In this document: one piece after another, positions 1-13,432 of the stretch
Position numbering within the stretch: position 1 is the first letter of the stretch
Layout of the letters: the number at the start of each line of letters is the position of its first letter
Source of the DNA: Lichenostomus cassidix
Lineage: Eukaryota > Chordata > Aves > Passeriformes > Meliphagidae
Reading direction: 5' to 3'
Length of the DNA: 64,000 nucleotides
NCBI GenBank assembly: GCA_008360975.2
Contig: CM039193.1
Coordinates: forward strand, 17,839,389 to 17,903,388
The notes under the pieces: model-generated
The model's input: the letters and a program-made list of their open reading frames with translations, nothing else
What the model was told of the DNA's origin: nothing
Database searches by the model: none
Translations under genes and position numbers: made by a program

Positions 1-1803
1 GTGAGGAGAAAACAGAGTTGAAAGGCAACAATTTCTGCTAATAAGACATCGAAAGGCTCTAATCTGCCAGCGTTCTGCGCTGGGTTGGGGAAGTGTGGCT
101 TTCTGCATAATAACTGGGTTTCAGCCCAAAGCTGGGGTTTGTGACAGGGATAAAAGGGCATTTGATTTGTCAGAAATCTCCCATCTTTCAGTTTTGTTTG
201 GGGTTTGGGAAGGAGTGTGCATTTCTCACAGAAAAGGAGCAATTGGGGATCCTCGAATCCTCTCCGAGTTTTGTTTCTGCTCTTGTCGGTTTTTTGTCAG
301 GGAGCTCAATCTCACTTCTAGTGTTTTTTCACCTGGAAGGTTTTGAAAAATTGTGAGAAAATTGCTACCTTTAAAATTATTTTAAAAGGGAGTTTTTCAC
401 AGGTGTTTGTGCCATTTACTTTTATATTTTGGCTGTTGTGGAGCTGAAGGAAATCTAAGTTTGTCTAGCTGATGGTGTAACTGTGTCTGATTTTAGCAGT
501 GTGTCATGGATAACCTAAAGCACATATAGGAATATTTAATAACCAGGAGAAAAGATTTCTTTATAACATTGAAGTTATGTAGCAGCTTTGTAATACTTCT
601 TTCCCCCTACCTCCTCAAACTCCATCTCTGAGATTCCTTTTAGAAAATGTGCACCTGGGAAACTTTTCTGACAGCTCAATCTGTGCACATTGGGTGAGAT
701 GAAGCTGCTAAATGAAATCATTTCACTTCAAATTTTACAAGCATCTGTTTGGCTGAAAACAATTTTCTGCCCCAGCTGAGAAGTCAAGAGATGCAAACAC
801 TGAGTGTGCAACAAATTCTTGCAGTTAAGTATTGGAGTGCAGGAATAGTGGATGCAGTAGGTCAGAAATTGCCTTTCTAACATCTCTCAAATTGGAGCTG
901 TTTAATTAGCAATTAAAACATTCCCAGTGGACTGAAATAGATGACGATGCAGGTTGTGGATTTAGCAAGATGGTGCAGAAATCAAGGAAACCTGCAGAGT
1001 TGAAGTGCTCTCTGCCACAATTCTAATCAGAATTCTAGCAACAACAATCAACAAAACCAATTCTGATCAGAGTTGTCGATGATGTAATCAGGAGTTTTCA
1101 GCCTTGCTAAAGAAGTGAGGAACACAGACTTGAATAAAAAGCCTTTATAACTCTGTCTTTGCTCGCCATGGGAACCCTGATGTTCTGCTGGACACACAAT
1201 TGAGACGTGCAAGTCTTCTGAGGAAAACTGTAATAACTTGGAAATTCAGATTTACCTGAAAAATCCCTTCTTTTCCTTTTTATGAGGGTTTATTTTTTTT
1301 AATACCTTTGTTGCTTTTGGAAAAAGTAGAAGGCTTTTCTTGTGAATCTCATCTTCCCCATGGCAAGCCCTTGCACTGCCTGTGCCAATAGTTTATTTCA
1401 CATGTATTCAGTCCAGTTTTCTTCTCACATATGTCAAATAACATTTTGGCAAGTGGTAAACAAAAGATATACAGTGAAGAAAAAGAGACTTGTGATTTTT
1501 TTTTAAGTGAAAAGATACATTTTATGAAATAATCCTCTCATTGAAGTGAATAATTAAAGCTAAAATAAATAAGATCTTACAAGAGATTGCACGGTAATTA
1601 TGTAACTTTTGAGAAAAAAGAGTTGATGGTAATGAAGTCTTTTCCCTTTACGGGGTTTTTCTTGGAAAAGTGCAGCATCATGTGATGATGTACCACAGAG
1701 TGTGAGAGCAGCTTGCTGCTGCACAATCCAAACATCACAAAGGGATTTCCAGAGAACAGATATTGATCAGTTCTGTCTTCTGCGAGGGAGCAGAAAGGTT
1801 TTC

Positions 1804-1885
1804 ATTTAATTTAATTTAATTTAATTTTACTTTATTTTATTTTGTTTTACTTTACTTTATTTTATTTTATTTTATTTTAATTTTT
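1804..1885. repeat. (TTTTA/TTTAA)n pentanucleotide microsatellite
   Basis: About 80 bp of degenerate five-base units, first TTTAA and then TTTTA with TTTAC interruptions. It is a simple sequence repeat in the ATG7 intron and probably polymorphic in length. Confidence 0.9.
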
Positions 1886-2177
1886 GCTGAGTGCTTCTCT
1901 GATGGAACTCCCCAGTGGGAATTGGAGCTCCCTTGGGATTTGGCCAAACCCTCCTCTCCTCTTAGCCATGTCCTGAGAGGACTGAGGGCCATCCCTCTCA
2001 TTAAGGCAGCAGTTAAAATACAAAATACACTGAGTTTTTAGGAGTTTGAACCTCTGTGAGGATTTGACCCATGTGTGAAAATTCATGAATTTTTCCTGTT
2101 GTGTTGAATACAAACTGAGTCAAATCAGGAGTGTCCCCAGAGCGTTTATGTGACCCCCAGGGACATTGTGAGGTGAT

Positions 2178-2300
2178 TTGGTTTAGAATTAGCTCAGCTG
2201 GTCAGAGATGGTGCTAAAAACACCAAAGCTGGGGGTTTAGTCCCACAGTTTGGGATCCCAAAACTTGGTCCTTTATGGGCCATTCACTTAACAGTTGGAC
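2178..2300 (+). mobile_element. tRNA-Ile-derived SINE fragment (TguSINE1-like)
   Basis: The left part reads as a degenerate tRNA gene: an A-box-like ttagctcagctgg at 2189-2201, an anticodon-arm-like gtgctaaaaacaccaa around 2211-2226, and a B-box-like ggtttagtcc at 2234-2243. About 30 bp later comes tatgggccattcacttaa and then gttggac (about 2274-2300). As I recall, this is the junction between the tRNA-related head and the CR1-derived tail in the songbird SINE family TguSINE1. The head has lost tRNA pairing, carries an insertion after the B box, and the 3' tail is cut off or replaced by AT-rich sequence. It is therefore an old, inactive copy and not a functional tRNA gene. The family name is recalled and has not been searched. 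Confidence 0.72.
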
Positions 2301-5300
2301 TTATATTATTATAATTAAAAGATACACTGAAAGATACTTTAATCACATATCTACTGGTCTGCTTCCACAGAATAACTAAGATTAATTAACTCAAGTTGAC
2401 TTAGATACCTAATCCTTACAGATAACATCATCATTTCAGGGTGAAAGGGAAAAGCTGGAAAGCAAGCAAAACCTAGTTTAAAATATATATTAAAAAAAAA
2501 AGATGGCAAAATGAAACCAAATGTTGTTTTTTATTTGCTGTGTGATAGTTCTTGTTCCAAACCAAAAAAGTAATGGCATTGAAACTGCATGTTCTGAGCT
2601 GGGCATGCATTCTTTTACCATTTATTTCTACAGCCCAGCAAGAAGAGATGTATTTTTCCAAAAATCTTCTTTACAATCTGTTTCAGCATGGCTGTGTTTT
2701 CTGTGCTTGGGTAGAAATGCAGCTGCACTCGATTGGACATGGGCAGGCACAGTCTGACAGCAGCACAACAAAAATTCCTGGGCAATGAAATGGTATTTTG
2801 GTTCCTTTTTATTCTGAAATTTACATGTCGATCTACAATTTTGGCAAATAATGGAATGTTTTTATAGGAATGTGCAGGATCTTGGTGCTGATCAAATGTG
2901 TTAAGGTCCCTCCTGTGCAAATCTTGTGGGGTTTTGGAAGGTTTTTGCACAAAACCTTTTACATTGAGCCCTTTGCTGAAAGGGATTTCTTTCAAAAATC
3001 AAGATCCAAGAGCTCCTGAGGGCTGCAGCTCCCAAAAATGCTCCTTCAAGCTTTCCTGTTGTGGTGTATTGCTAATCAAGTCAGGGTTTAAGGCAAGGTC
3101 TTTTTATTACTATAAAGCTGATTTATTCCTGCAGTTCTTTCCAAAATGCAGGCAGATCCTGTTGTTTGTATTTAATGGAGGGATCTGTAGTAACAACCAA
3201 TTGCTGAAATTACCATTTAAAATATATTTAGTGGTATTTCTCTTTAATGCCATCAGGTGCAGTTCCTTTGCAGCCACTCTCCCATTCCAAGGGCTGTGAT
3301 TCTCTCTAACAATTCCAAACCATTTACATATTTCCAGATAACTTTACAAACTCCAGCTCTGTTTGATTTGTTCTGTTGAAGGGAATTACTGCTGATAACA
3401 TCTGAAGTATTTCTGTGATGCTTTACAGTACAATTGTGTCTTTTTGAAGGATTAATTGGAGAAGTGAAGCCTCTGGGGTATTTCTCAATATCTATCAGAA
3501 TTTTCACACGTTAATCTTGAACTCCTTGAAGTTACTCAATGCCAGTCAATATCTTGGGGTTATAAATTAGTTCCTAATTAACGTAATGGAATTTTGACAG
3601 AAATTAATGAAGTCTTGAGAGCTCTTGCTTGTGTAGCAGACTTTTCCCAGCTGTCCTCCGTGACTTCTCTTGGGAAAAGAAATCCAAACTTAGTAAGCAA
3701 GAGTGCAGGTATTACAAAATTGGATTCCTAATTGCATTCTCTCACTTCAGCTCAGTTATCATGTCTCAGGTGTCATTGCTTTTACAGCATTTTCACATTC
3801 CCCTCTCCAAGAAGAAAGAAATACAAAAAAAGGGTACCAAAAAATGGTATCTTCAGCAGCTGGGGCCCCAATATTGTCACTTCTCCTCCAGCTTACTGAT
3901 AAATGCTGTTCTTTAGGGACATCTGTCACATTTTGCTGCCCAGGAGAGAAAAGAAGACACTCTAGCAGTGATGACATAGGTGACAAATTCACTTTGGTAT
4001 TTATCTTTGTTGTGCTTTGCCACTAAGGAAAGGATTTGAAAAACCAAAATATAAAAACTCTGTTGGTTTTCAGTCGATTTTGGTTAGCATCTTACATAAC
4101 CCAGCGCCAGAGAAGTGTCTGTAGAAAACAAAAACAAGCCCTCCAACAAAGAATTCCATCTTTATCCCACATTCCCAAGGCAGTGCCCCAGCTCCAGGCT
4201 GGATTCACAGGTAGCTGGTCAATTCACCAAAAAGCCAAATCAAAGCCTTGATCAGCTCCTGGATTTGCAAATTGCAAAATTGGACTGAAAATCTATTTTT
4301 CTCCATTCAACAGTCAAATGTATCACAATTCCCTTGAGTTAAAATATTCACCTTCAGATCTTTGGGTGTTTTTGTGGGAGATAAATGACACTAAGTGCAG
4401 ATTTGGACAGTGCCTCTTGTATGCACTCAGCTCCTGAGCTGCTGCCACTGCCAGGGACAGTTCTGCTGCTTTTCCTGTTCATCCTTCAGCCAAACCCATG
4501 GAGTTCCACATCTGTAGAGTCTCAAATCAGCATTTAAGCAGAGCACTGGGAGAAATGTCAGCTCAACCAAGCGAACCTGGCAGCAGCAGGTTGTCCTCCC
4601 TCTGTGGGGACTCAGCATTTTCCAAGGGCTGCTGCTGTTATCCAGCAAATGTTTGAGGAAGGGCAGGAGAGGAGGGCTTTGGCTGAGCTCCTCAGAGCTT
4701 TTCTGCACAGAACAGTAGCTCTGTGAAGTCCTTGTTTCCAGGGAGAGTCACAGCAAAGCAATTTGACAAAATCAACCCAGCGAGGACACCCAGCTGGGAA
4801 ATCAACTCAGGACAAGGCTAGGGATTGGATTGTGAAAGCTTTTTGTGGATTCATCTGCCTGGTGCTCCCTGAGCAGCAAATGTGCAGCTAATCCTTCCCT
4901 CCTCCTCATCCTCCTCCTCCTCTTTCCTCAGCCCCAACGTGTTTGGGGTTCCTGGTGCAATTCCAGGAGCTGATCAAGGCTTTGATTTGGCTTTTTGGTG
5001 AATTGGCCAACTAGCTGTGAATCCAACCTGGAGCTGGGGCAGCGTGGGCCTTGGGAATGTGGGATAAAGATGGAATTCTTGGTTGGAGAACAATTCTTTG
5101 TTCTTGGTTTTATTTCCTACAGACACTTCTCTGGCTCTGGGTTATGTAAGATGCTGAGCAAAATCGAGCATGTTAGAATATATTTGGACATGGAAACTCA
5201 AGCTTCTGCTGTATGTGGTGGTTTGAGAATTAACAGGGAAAACCTTCTTTGAAAAGGCTCAGTCAGTGCTGGATTTTGAAAGTTTTTATGCTGTCATCCT

Positions 5301-5427
5301 GTCTTCGGTTTAATTGTCTTAAATAGAAAAATATATAGCAATCAGGGAGTTGTTCTTTATTGTATCCAAGTTGTCTTTCAAGGGATTTTCATAATTAAAT
5401 GTGTGGAATATTTTAATATTTAAAGCA

Positions 5428-5444
5428 AAAAAAAAAAAAAAAGC
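5428..5444. repeat. Poly(A) homopolymer run
   Basis: A run of about 16-17 A in the ATG7 intron. No retroposon body is recognisable directly upstream, so it may be simple-sequence expansion. Confidence 0.8.
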
Positions 5445-8400
5445 CATAAAATGTCATTTGAATATAAAAATATTCCCTTTCTTTCTGCTAGGAGAAAAAT
5501 AATCCTAAATTGAGAGGTGTCTTTAGCTCATTTGGACTTGTTAATCTTAACTAAATAAAACAACCTCTTAACTGTTTGTATTAAGTGAATTTTTCCTCCT
5601 GGTGAAAAAAGTAAGATTATACCTGTCCACTGTTTCCTTTACTATAGGGTTTGTTATTATATCGTTTAGGGGGAAGTCACATCTTGAATGGCTATTGAAC
5701 CCTGGTTTCTGACTGAGGTTAAACTTAAAGAAAAGACTTCATTTGTGTGAGGCTGATCAAAAATCATTCTGCTCTTAGGGGAAAAAAAACACCTTTAGTC
5801 TTAAACATTTGGGATTTACAAAGCAAAAGTGGGGAGTGTTGGTTTTGGTGTTAAATTGCCAATGCAAGCAGAGGGGTCTTCATTCCGAGGGAGCTTTCCA
5901 GAGGATTCTGAGGAGGGGCATTGGTTCAGAAGTGATTTCATTCCACACTTCCACACTTGGATCTAATTTTTTTGTTTTTAATAATCCCACAGTGAGGGCA
6001 CTGCACTTGGAACTCAACATTTCTGTCCTTCTAAGCTGTCAAAGGTGGGGAAGCAAAAGTGATCTTATCCCAGAAGAAGAAGGTTTGAATGGGATGAGTT
6101 TCTCATACAGTAAATGACCTCCAGGTGTCATAACTTAATTTTTTCTCTAATTCTAAACAAAACTACAATAATTTTTGAAGAAGGACACAGATCTGTCACT
6201 GCATTCTATTCTTGCATTTCACAAGCCTGCACTTGTGAAAGCTTTAATGAGTTCAGCGTTTGAACTACACTGAAGTCCCACATGGAGCTGAAGTGTTCAG
6301 CCATGCTCTGAGTTCACCTGGATTCTATTGCTTCATGAAGTTTTTCATAGCACTTTCCTAAAAATTATGTAAAACTTTTGAATTCACAGATTTGGCATTG
6401 ATGGCTTAGGGGAGTAAATGGTTTTTCTGCAGTGGAAATGGGCTGATTCTGTGGATGGTTGAACATTCAGACACAATTCCAAAGGGGTTGTTTTTAAGCA
6501 CAGCACATGGTATAGAGGATAAATATTCTTGTCCACATCAACTATTCATGAATATCCTATTCTGACATTGGGGCTGTGTTGACACATGCAAAAAAACCCC
6601 AAAAAGCTCTACTTTTTTGCTAAACCTCAGCTTTATAATTATCAGAGCTATCTCTGGTCTACCAGACCTCCTGTCTTGCCCTGTAGCAAAGCTGCTGTTT
6701 CTGTTTTGTCAGGATGAGCAGTTTTGGAAAAGAATTACTGTTCTAAATTAAAAAGAGAAAAAGGAAAAACTCCTACTGGACAGTGTTGTTCCCATCTCTG
6801 GCTTCCTTTTTGGAGAAGTGATTTGTGCTCACAGTTCTGGTGGTTTCTGCTGCTAGGAACAACCCAACAATTTCTGTAATTTGCATTCTCCTCATTAATG
6901 GAATATATTGTGCATCAGAGGAGCTTGGTTTGGGCCTGGCAGGAGTGCCCAGTGCCCAGATCTCTGCTTGGAGAGCTCACCACATTGTTTTTGGGCTCAG
7001 ACCATGTTTTACTGCTTTCTGTCCATGGACAAAAGGAGCTTGGAGCTGAGCTGAACAAGTCCAAACTGTGTTGAAACCACACTTAGGAACAAACACACAA
7101 AACCAGTTTGGAACACTTGGCCAATTTTACGAGAGAGCCAGAGGAAGTTTTGCTATTGAGTTTCACACAGGTTAATGAGGTTCAAGCCCTCCTTCATCTG
7201 TGTGAAAACTGACTCAGCTTGTGGGGGTTTTGAGATAAACTAAGGGAAGGATCATGAGTGAATGGCAGCAATTTTGGTGAACTTGGGAGCTGCAGAATTT
7301 TTTTGTGATCTCCACAACCTGTTTTCCATAAAAATCATGGGCAAAGAAACTCATGCACTTCGAAACAAATAAATATTAAGGTGGGTTGAGAAACTGATAA
7401 AAGATTCATCAGTTCATGTTTACAGCTACAGAAAAAGCTGTAGCAATTTAGAATGTACACTTCAGGCTTGAGGATGTGGAAGTGGAATGTTGTGATAGAT
7501 GGTATTTCAGAGGAAATTCCAAGCTGTGCACTCAGGAATTAATGGTGCTAATTGATGCACTGGTCAGACATGTGGCCATTAATCACTTTAAGAACATGTA
7601 AATGTACAGCTTTGTTTGAAAGTTTAGTGGGATGCTATCTGGTGTTGAACAGTCAATTCAATATGTGGATGATTTAGGAACATTTTTGACTTTCCCTTTC
7701 AGTCTCACTACATGAATAATTGAAAATTGGTTCTAAGCTGTTCCTGCTGGAAATAGGTTATGAACTAGATTACTTTTTCTAGATTAACTGGCAGTGAAGC
7801 TTTTGAAAATACAATTGGGTGAAAATAATGCAAGACTTGTTTAAATTCTAGTTTAAGCCACACACAAAACAGTAAAAAACCATGGCTAATGTGTCCTAGC
7901 CCTTAAGTTTTTTAGGTCTCAGCAAGAAAAGGCTTTCAGTTTCCTTGGAAAACTTGTATTTCATACTCAGAGCCTGTATCTAAAAACAATACATATCATA
8001 TAGTAATTCAAGTCCTGGAATCTTTTTATAACCAAGAAAATGGTGACAGCCTGATCATTTTCTGAGCTGATTTTCAGCACGTGTTTCACTATTGGGTGGA
8101 GCACTGCTGAAATCTGGAACTCTCAAAGCCACTGTTCAAATGCTCCATGTTTTCTGTGGCTTTGCTTAACCTGGGAACAGATTTGTACAGCCAAATCTCA
8201 TTGATTTCAGCCCCTCTTAACTCTTTGCCTCGTGCTGCTAAATTAACTTTTCCTTTCTCTGCATGGTTCCCCTGACAAGAATCTCCATTTGCTGCTCTCA
8301 GTTCTTGTGTGAAGTGGAAAATGAGGTTCTGTGGGTTCATTCTCAGTCAGCATTCATATCTCCCCATTCCAGGAAAAGCACCACCCACTATTGTTTGCCA

Positions 8401-10483
8401 GGCTTTGCAGCTCTGATGTGCATTAGGTAGTTTAACTGGGATAAAAAGTCATTAAAACCAGGAGTTCTTTTGCTCCCCACAGAAACACTGTGTTATGGTT
8501 TTTGTAATATGTATGCAAATTTAAAAACCAAGTCAAACAGTCATATGGTTAGCATTGTTAGAAGTAGACACAAAGATTGATTTCAAAATGATATTGGAAT
8601 TTTATCATGGCTGTGTTGTTGCTGTGGAATATATGGAATATTTGGTGGTTCTTGCCATGTTACTGGCTGTTAACACTAAGTACTCTTAGGTGAGATAAAC
8701 ACAATTGGTGTTTGAATTTATCAATTACATATGAACAGAGCCATCCTTGCAGTGTTTGAATATTATTCCCTGATTTCTTATTAACCCTCAATTTACAGAT
8801 GCTAAGGTTTGGTTGGGTTTTTTTGGTTTTTGGGGGTTTTTTTTCAGATCAGTTCACACCTCTGGCAACTGGTTTTAAATTTTGCATTTTAAAGGAAAAA
8901 CTGGGTCGGGTTGGTTCTCCAATAAAACCCCTTAACGTAATGGAAAGATTTTAAGGTGGATTAAGAACAAAGAATGGAGAATATCTGCTGGTCTTTGTGC
9001 CTATAGCAGAGACAGCAAGATGGGGCAACTGATATTTATAGAAATCTTACAGCTTTCAAAAGTCTGTAGAAATTGAAATTCTGGAGAATTCATGCTTGTA
9101 AATAATGCAGCAAGGAAAAAGCAAGAATACAAGGAATGCTGGAGGTCAATGTTTTATAAATATGTTCATGCAAGGCTTCTCAGAGCTCTGGAGTGGTGCT
9201 GCTGAGGATTTGCTTTCATTTGATCTTTTCACCTGTGCACTCTGCAAATGCATAGATTGTGCAGATATGGCAAATGGTTGCTTTCCCTTTCCCCTGGAAG
9301 CCTTCAGCTCTCCTTCCTGCTCCATCAAATCCTAGCTGTGATTCTAAACGAACCTGGACAACAGCAAATTATTCTACTGTGTTGAGTACTGAAAATAAAT
9401 GGACATGGTGGTAACAAACTGCCATGGAAAAAAGTCTTATTTTCCACTCTGATTATTACTTAATACTTTTAGAAAGTAGTGGTAATAATACCCTCAGCAT
9501 TTTGTTTTCTTCTTGTTTTTCATTGAAGCAATAGAATTAATTTTTGAACAATAAATATCATAGCTTATCTTGAAAAGGATCCTTTCTTAAGGGGAAAACC
9601 TGGGTAAGTTCATGAACTTCTTCCAGCAGTAGGATTAAGATCTTGCTGGGCCAGATTTATCAAAGCCATTATTCCATTAATGAAGATGAGAAACTGAGCA
9701 GTATTTCAGTGCTGCTGAGTCTTTACAAGCTTCTGATTGGGATGCTTGCAGGAACAGGAATGAAATGAAATTAAATATGAGGAACATGTTGGAGCCCTGC
9801 AGTGCCTCTGCCAAGCAGCACCACTCTGCATTTCAGCTGGGAAAGATTTGCCAAATACTGGGATGAGCCTGGGAGCCTGCAAATAAATATTTTGATTGGC
9901 TGTGTCTTTAAAATGCATTTCAATTGATTTTATTAAGACTGGCATCCTTCCAGAACTGCTGAACAAACACTTTGGGATCTGATCCTTCATCATTTAGATA
10001 AATGCCGAAATTCCGATTGACTTCAAAGGGAGCACAATTAAGATCTTAGTCCCCAAAAGACACAGACTGACTTTTATCTCCTGAACAGGAGGCTCACGTG
10101 TGATTGTTTGTTTGGCAGGTAGAAATCAGGACCTGCAGGGAGGTGGCAGTGAGTCCTCTGTGTTCAAATCACCACTGAAGGCTTGGGGCAGGCTGGGCTG
10201 AGCCTGATTTTAAAGATGTTGGCTCTCATTATTTAGATTTATTGTTAAGCAGTCAGGATGGAACAGCTTGCTCTTCCCAAGAAAACTCCTTCAGTGATCC
10301 AACTGTCCAAATTCTTGGTTGCTTCAATCTTTTTAAATCTGCTTCTCCACCTTGACTTGGTGATGTGGATCAATTAATGTCATGCAGCAGTGGCAGGCTA
10401 GGGAATAAGCCCAGCAAGGTTGGCAGAGTGGGAAATACCTTGTTTTGGGGGTACTGAGGAGTTGGAAAAGGAAAATAGAGACT

Positions 10484-10553
10484 GGGATGGGATAGGATAG
10501 GATAGGATAGGATAGAATAGAATAGAATAGAATAGAATAGAATAGAACAGAAC
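10484..10553. repeat. Composite (GGATA)n-(GAATA)n microsatellite
   Basis: About fourteen five-base units. The first half is GGATA/GGGATA-type and changes abruptly to GAATA units, ending in GAACA. This two-phase structure suggests a point variant inside one array that then expanded. Confidence 0.92.
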
Positions 10554-12179
10554 ATTAATGTGTCAAGGAAAAGTGGCAAGATTTGGGATGGCTGGAGCTC
10601 CATCATTTACTCTGAGACTGACTGAGCTCAGCACAACTCCTCATCTCCATGCTCAGTCAGCCATTCCCCTTTCCCTTTTCCTGTCAGGACTGGCACTGGG
10701 TTCTGTCTGGGTTGTGTTCCTCCCAGGGAGCTTCCCTCTCCATTTGGCAGTGGCAGTGGCAGGCAGGATGTGCAGTGGGAAGGCAGGTGTGGTGCTGAGC
10801 ACAGCAGTGACTGCAGAGCATGGAGTGCTCAGGTGAGCAGTGAGAGCTCAGAGCTCTTTGCTTTCTGGGCACAGGGGGATGATCTGATGGGAGCTGTGCT
10901 GCTGTTGATAGCTGGATGCTGATTTTATTCCAGGCAGCTTTGGCTGCTTTTCATTCATCTCGAGACTCTTGGCTGTAACACATCTGCTGGAAAATTTTAG
11001 ATAAAAAGCCTAAATATAGCTCTTTGTTAACTTCCTCCTTCCAAACTCTCCACATCTCCTCTCCCTTCCTGTGTCTCACTTTCTCTTCTGAGTCAATGAT
11101 GGCAGCCATGCCCATTTATCATTTTCTAGTTTAAACAAAATTTTCTTGCATTATGCCAAGCCAGGCACCAGTATTTGAAGCTGCACTGATTGAAAAAATT
11201 ATTATTTTTTCTTCTGCATGTGGCTGTTCACAACTCAGTTAATACATGACTTATGCAAGAAATGATCCATTTAAGAATCATGAACTGAAGAGAAAATTTC
11301 CACTAATTACCTCTTTCTATTATAAAACATTTAGGAGCAGCCCTAACATTAGTAACAATAGTTCAGTCTCCCACACTCAATAATGTGCTTATTTTCTTGC
11401 ATTTCAAAGTCAGATCATACAGATATTTGTGGGGAGAATGTGTGCAGCATCCCAAGACCCAACTCATAGGTAAAAGTTTCTCCTTTTGATGGGTGACTTC
11501 TTTCTAGTTAAACAAACAAACAAAAAATAAGAAGTTTTCCTTTGAGCCAGAGATGGGAATTTCATTCAGCTGTGAAGACAGCTGATGTGCCTTGGGGCAA
11601 AATATGGGAAGAAACAGATGGCCATAAAAGGAGAAGCACTGGGGAATCAAATAATTGAAAATTTCAAACAAGAGTTTATAAATAAAATCTGCCAAAGCTT
11701 ACTGTACATAAACAAAAATCTGAGTTAAGAATCCTGCATGCTATGGGGTGTCTTAAAGGTAACTTTAAGGTAGGTTACCCAGGTAACTTACTGGCTTTGC
11801 ATTCATAACTGTATTTTGGGCTTTGTGCTCTATGGAAAAGTTTTGCCATGTTCCACGGGGATTTGCACATCGTGTGAATAACAAATGTATTATTTTAAAT
11901 TGAATCTTACCTGCATTTGTCTGCAGGATATTTTGACTGTGTTTGTTAGAGTGTTTTCTGCTCATAAAAATTAATGACAGCGTGAGTCAAAACATTTAAA
12001 AATTCAAATTGGCATTGCAGTGTTGTGAACTCCCTTTGAATTTTGCAAATTCCTCAAACACATTCTCTTTGGACCTTATAATATTATAAATATTTCTTGT
12101 TGGGTAGGGGGATAATTCTTCAGGATGAAATAAGTGACTGTTCAGGCTTTCTGTGCTGGCTCTTGGTGAACACTTAGGT

Positions 12180-12214
12180 GCATCCAGCCCAGGCCATTTT
12201 ATGATTCTATGATC
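12180..12214 (+). mobile_element. Possible CR1 3'-terminal fragment
   Basis: The sequence around 12186-12212 contains ccattttatgattctatgatc, resembling the ATTCTATGATTCTATG terminal repeats of avian CR1 LINEs. Almost no upstream CR1 body remains, so the call rests on the tail alone. Confidence 0.4.
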
Positions 12215-13094
12215 TTAGTCATGATTTTAATGATTCTATTTGAAAAGTCTTATTTGGGTGTAATTTGGACATTGCTGTGGGTATTCACAGAATATTCTGT
12301 GATTCTTGGGTTCTGTGATAAGCTGTTGGGGTTGTGTGTCTGTCTGTCCCTAATTCTGATTTATGTGCTGTCAAAGGTATTCTCCTCCTGAAACTGAACT
12401 TTTGTTCACTCATTGAGGGGAAAAAACCCCAAACTCTTTACCTGATATGTGTAGGTCAGCGTAAAACACTGCATTTTGGCTTTCTCTCAAGAAATCCTCT
12501 TTATCCCTCCCTGGTTGTTCCTTCCAGTGTTTCTGAAGGAGGCAAACACTGATTAACCAGCCCTGCACACCTATCAAAGGTGCAGAATTGTTTCCAGGGA
12601 CGTCCCTTCATCTCTACGGCGTAAGGATAATTACAACGAGCTTGATTTCTAATTGCTGCCAGAGCAACCATTCCAGTCTAGTCAACTTGGAGAAGGTTAA
12701 AAATACGATGGGATCAGCCTGGGCTTCAGCCAGAGAGAGCAGTGCTGTTGCTACTTGCCCAGAGTTCCCTCCTGCCCCTCTGCTCCTCCCATAGCCACGA
12801 GCACTGCTCATGTTGACACTGGCGCTGCAACTGCCTCGCTGCGAGTTTGAAAGGAGCACTTTTATCATTGCTAACACGCAGCCTGGGGCCAAAACAGACC
12901 GAGAATTTGGGAAGGACGAGGTTCAGCAGGAGGCTGGAATTGCCATTGTGCAGCCCTTTGGGAAGAGGGGTTGGGAGCAGCTTTTTGTCACAGTCCTGAG
13001 GGTTGCTGTCCCTGCTTGGTCAGCTCAGCTCCACCGAGATGCAGTCCTTGAGCACTGCAATGTTTGTTAGAGCTGGCAGGATTCACCTGCCTTC

Positions 13095-13432
13095 TTTAAT
13101 CCAGTTCCTAAACTTCAAAAGTCGTAATATTCCTATATATCACAATAGTTAGGATTCCCTTATGTTGTTTAATCCAGTTCCTAAACTACAAAAATCGTAA
13201 TATTCCCATATGTCTCAATAGTTAGGATTCCCTTATGTTCTTTAATCTTTAATTCAAAAATCATAATATTCCCATATATCACAATATTAGGATTCACTTA
13301 CGTTGTTTAACCCAGTTCTTAAACTTCAAAAATGATAATATTCCCATATATCACAATATTTAGGATTTCCTTACATTGTTCAATCTGATTCTTCAGCTTC
13401 AAAAATCATATTCCAATGTCTCACAATATTTC
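13095..13432. repeat. 73-bp minisatellite, about 4.7 copies
   Basis: Consecutive units begin at 13095, 13168, 13241, 13306 and 13379. Units 1, 2 and 4 are 73 bp; unit 3 is 65 bp, with a deletion near its start; unit 5 is partial. Each unit carries a ttaatcc-like start, a core of taatattcccatatatcacaat, and ends in a ttaggattcccttatgttg-like segment. Divergence between copies is modest and grows towards the right end. No coding frame is maintained. The origin is unknown. Confidence 0.9.

Noticed and set aside
2189..2246. tRNA-Ile-like sequence with A-box and B-box similarity
   Set aside because: The B box lacks the TTCGA core, stem pairing is lost, and the downstream ccattcacttaa junction marks it as a SINE remnant and not a tRNA gene.
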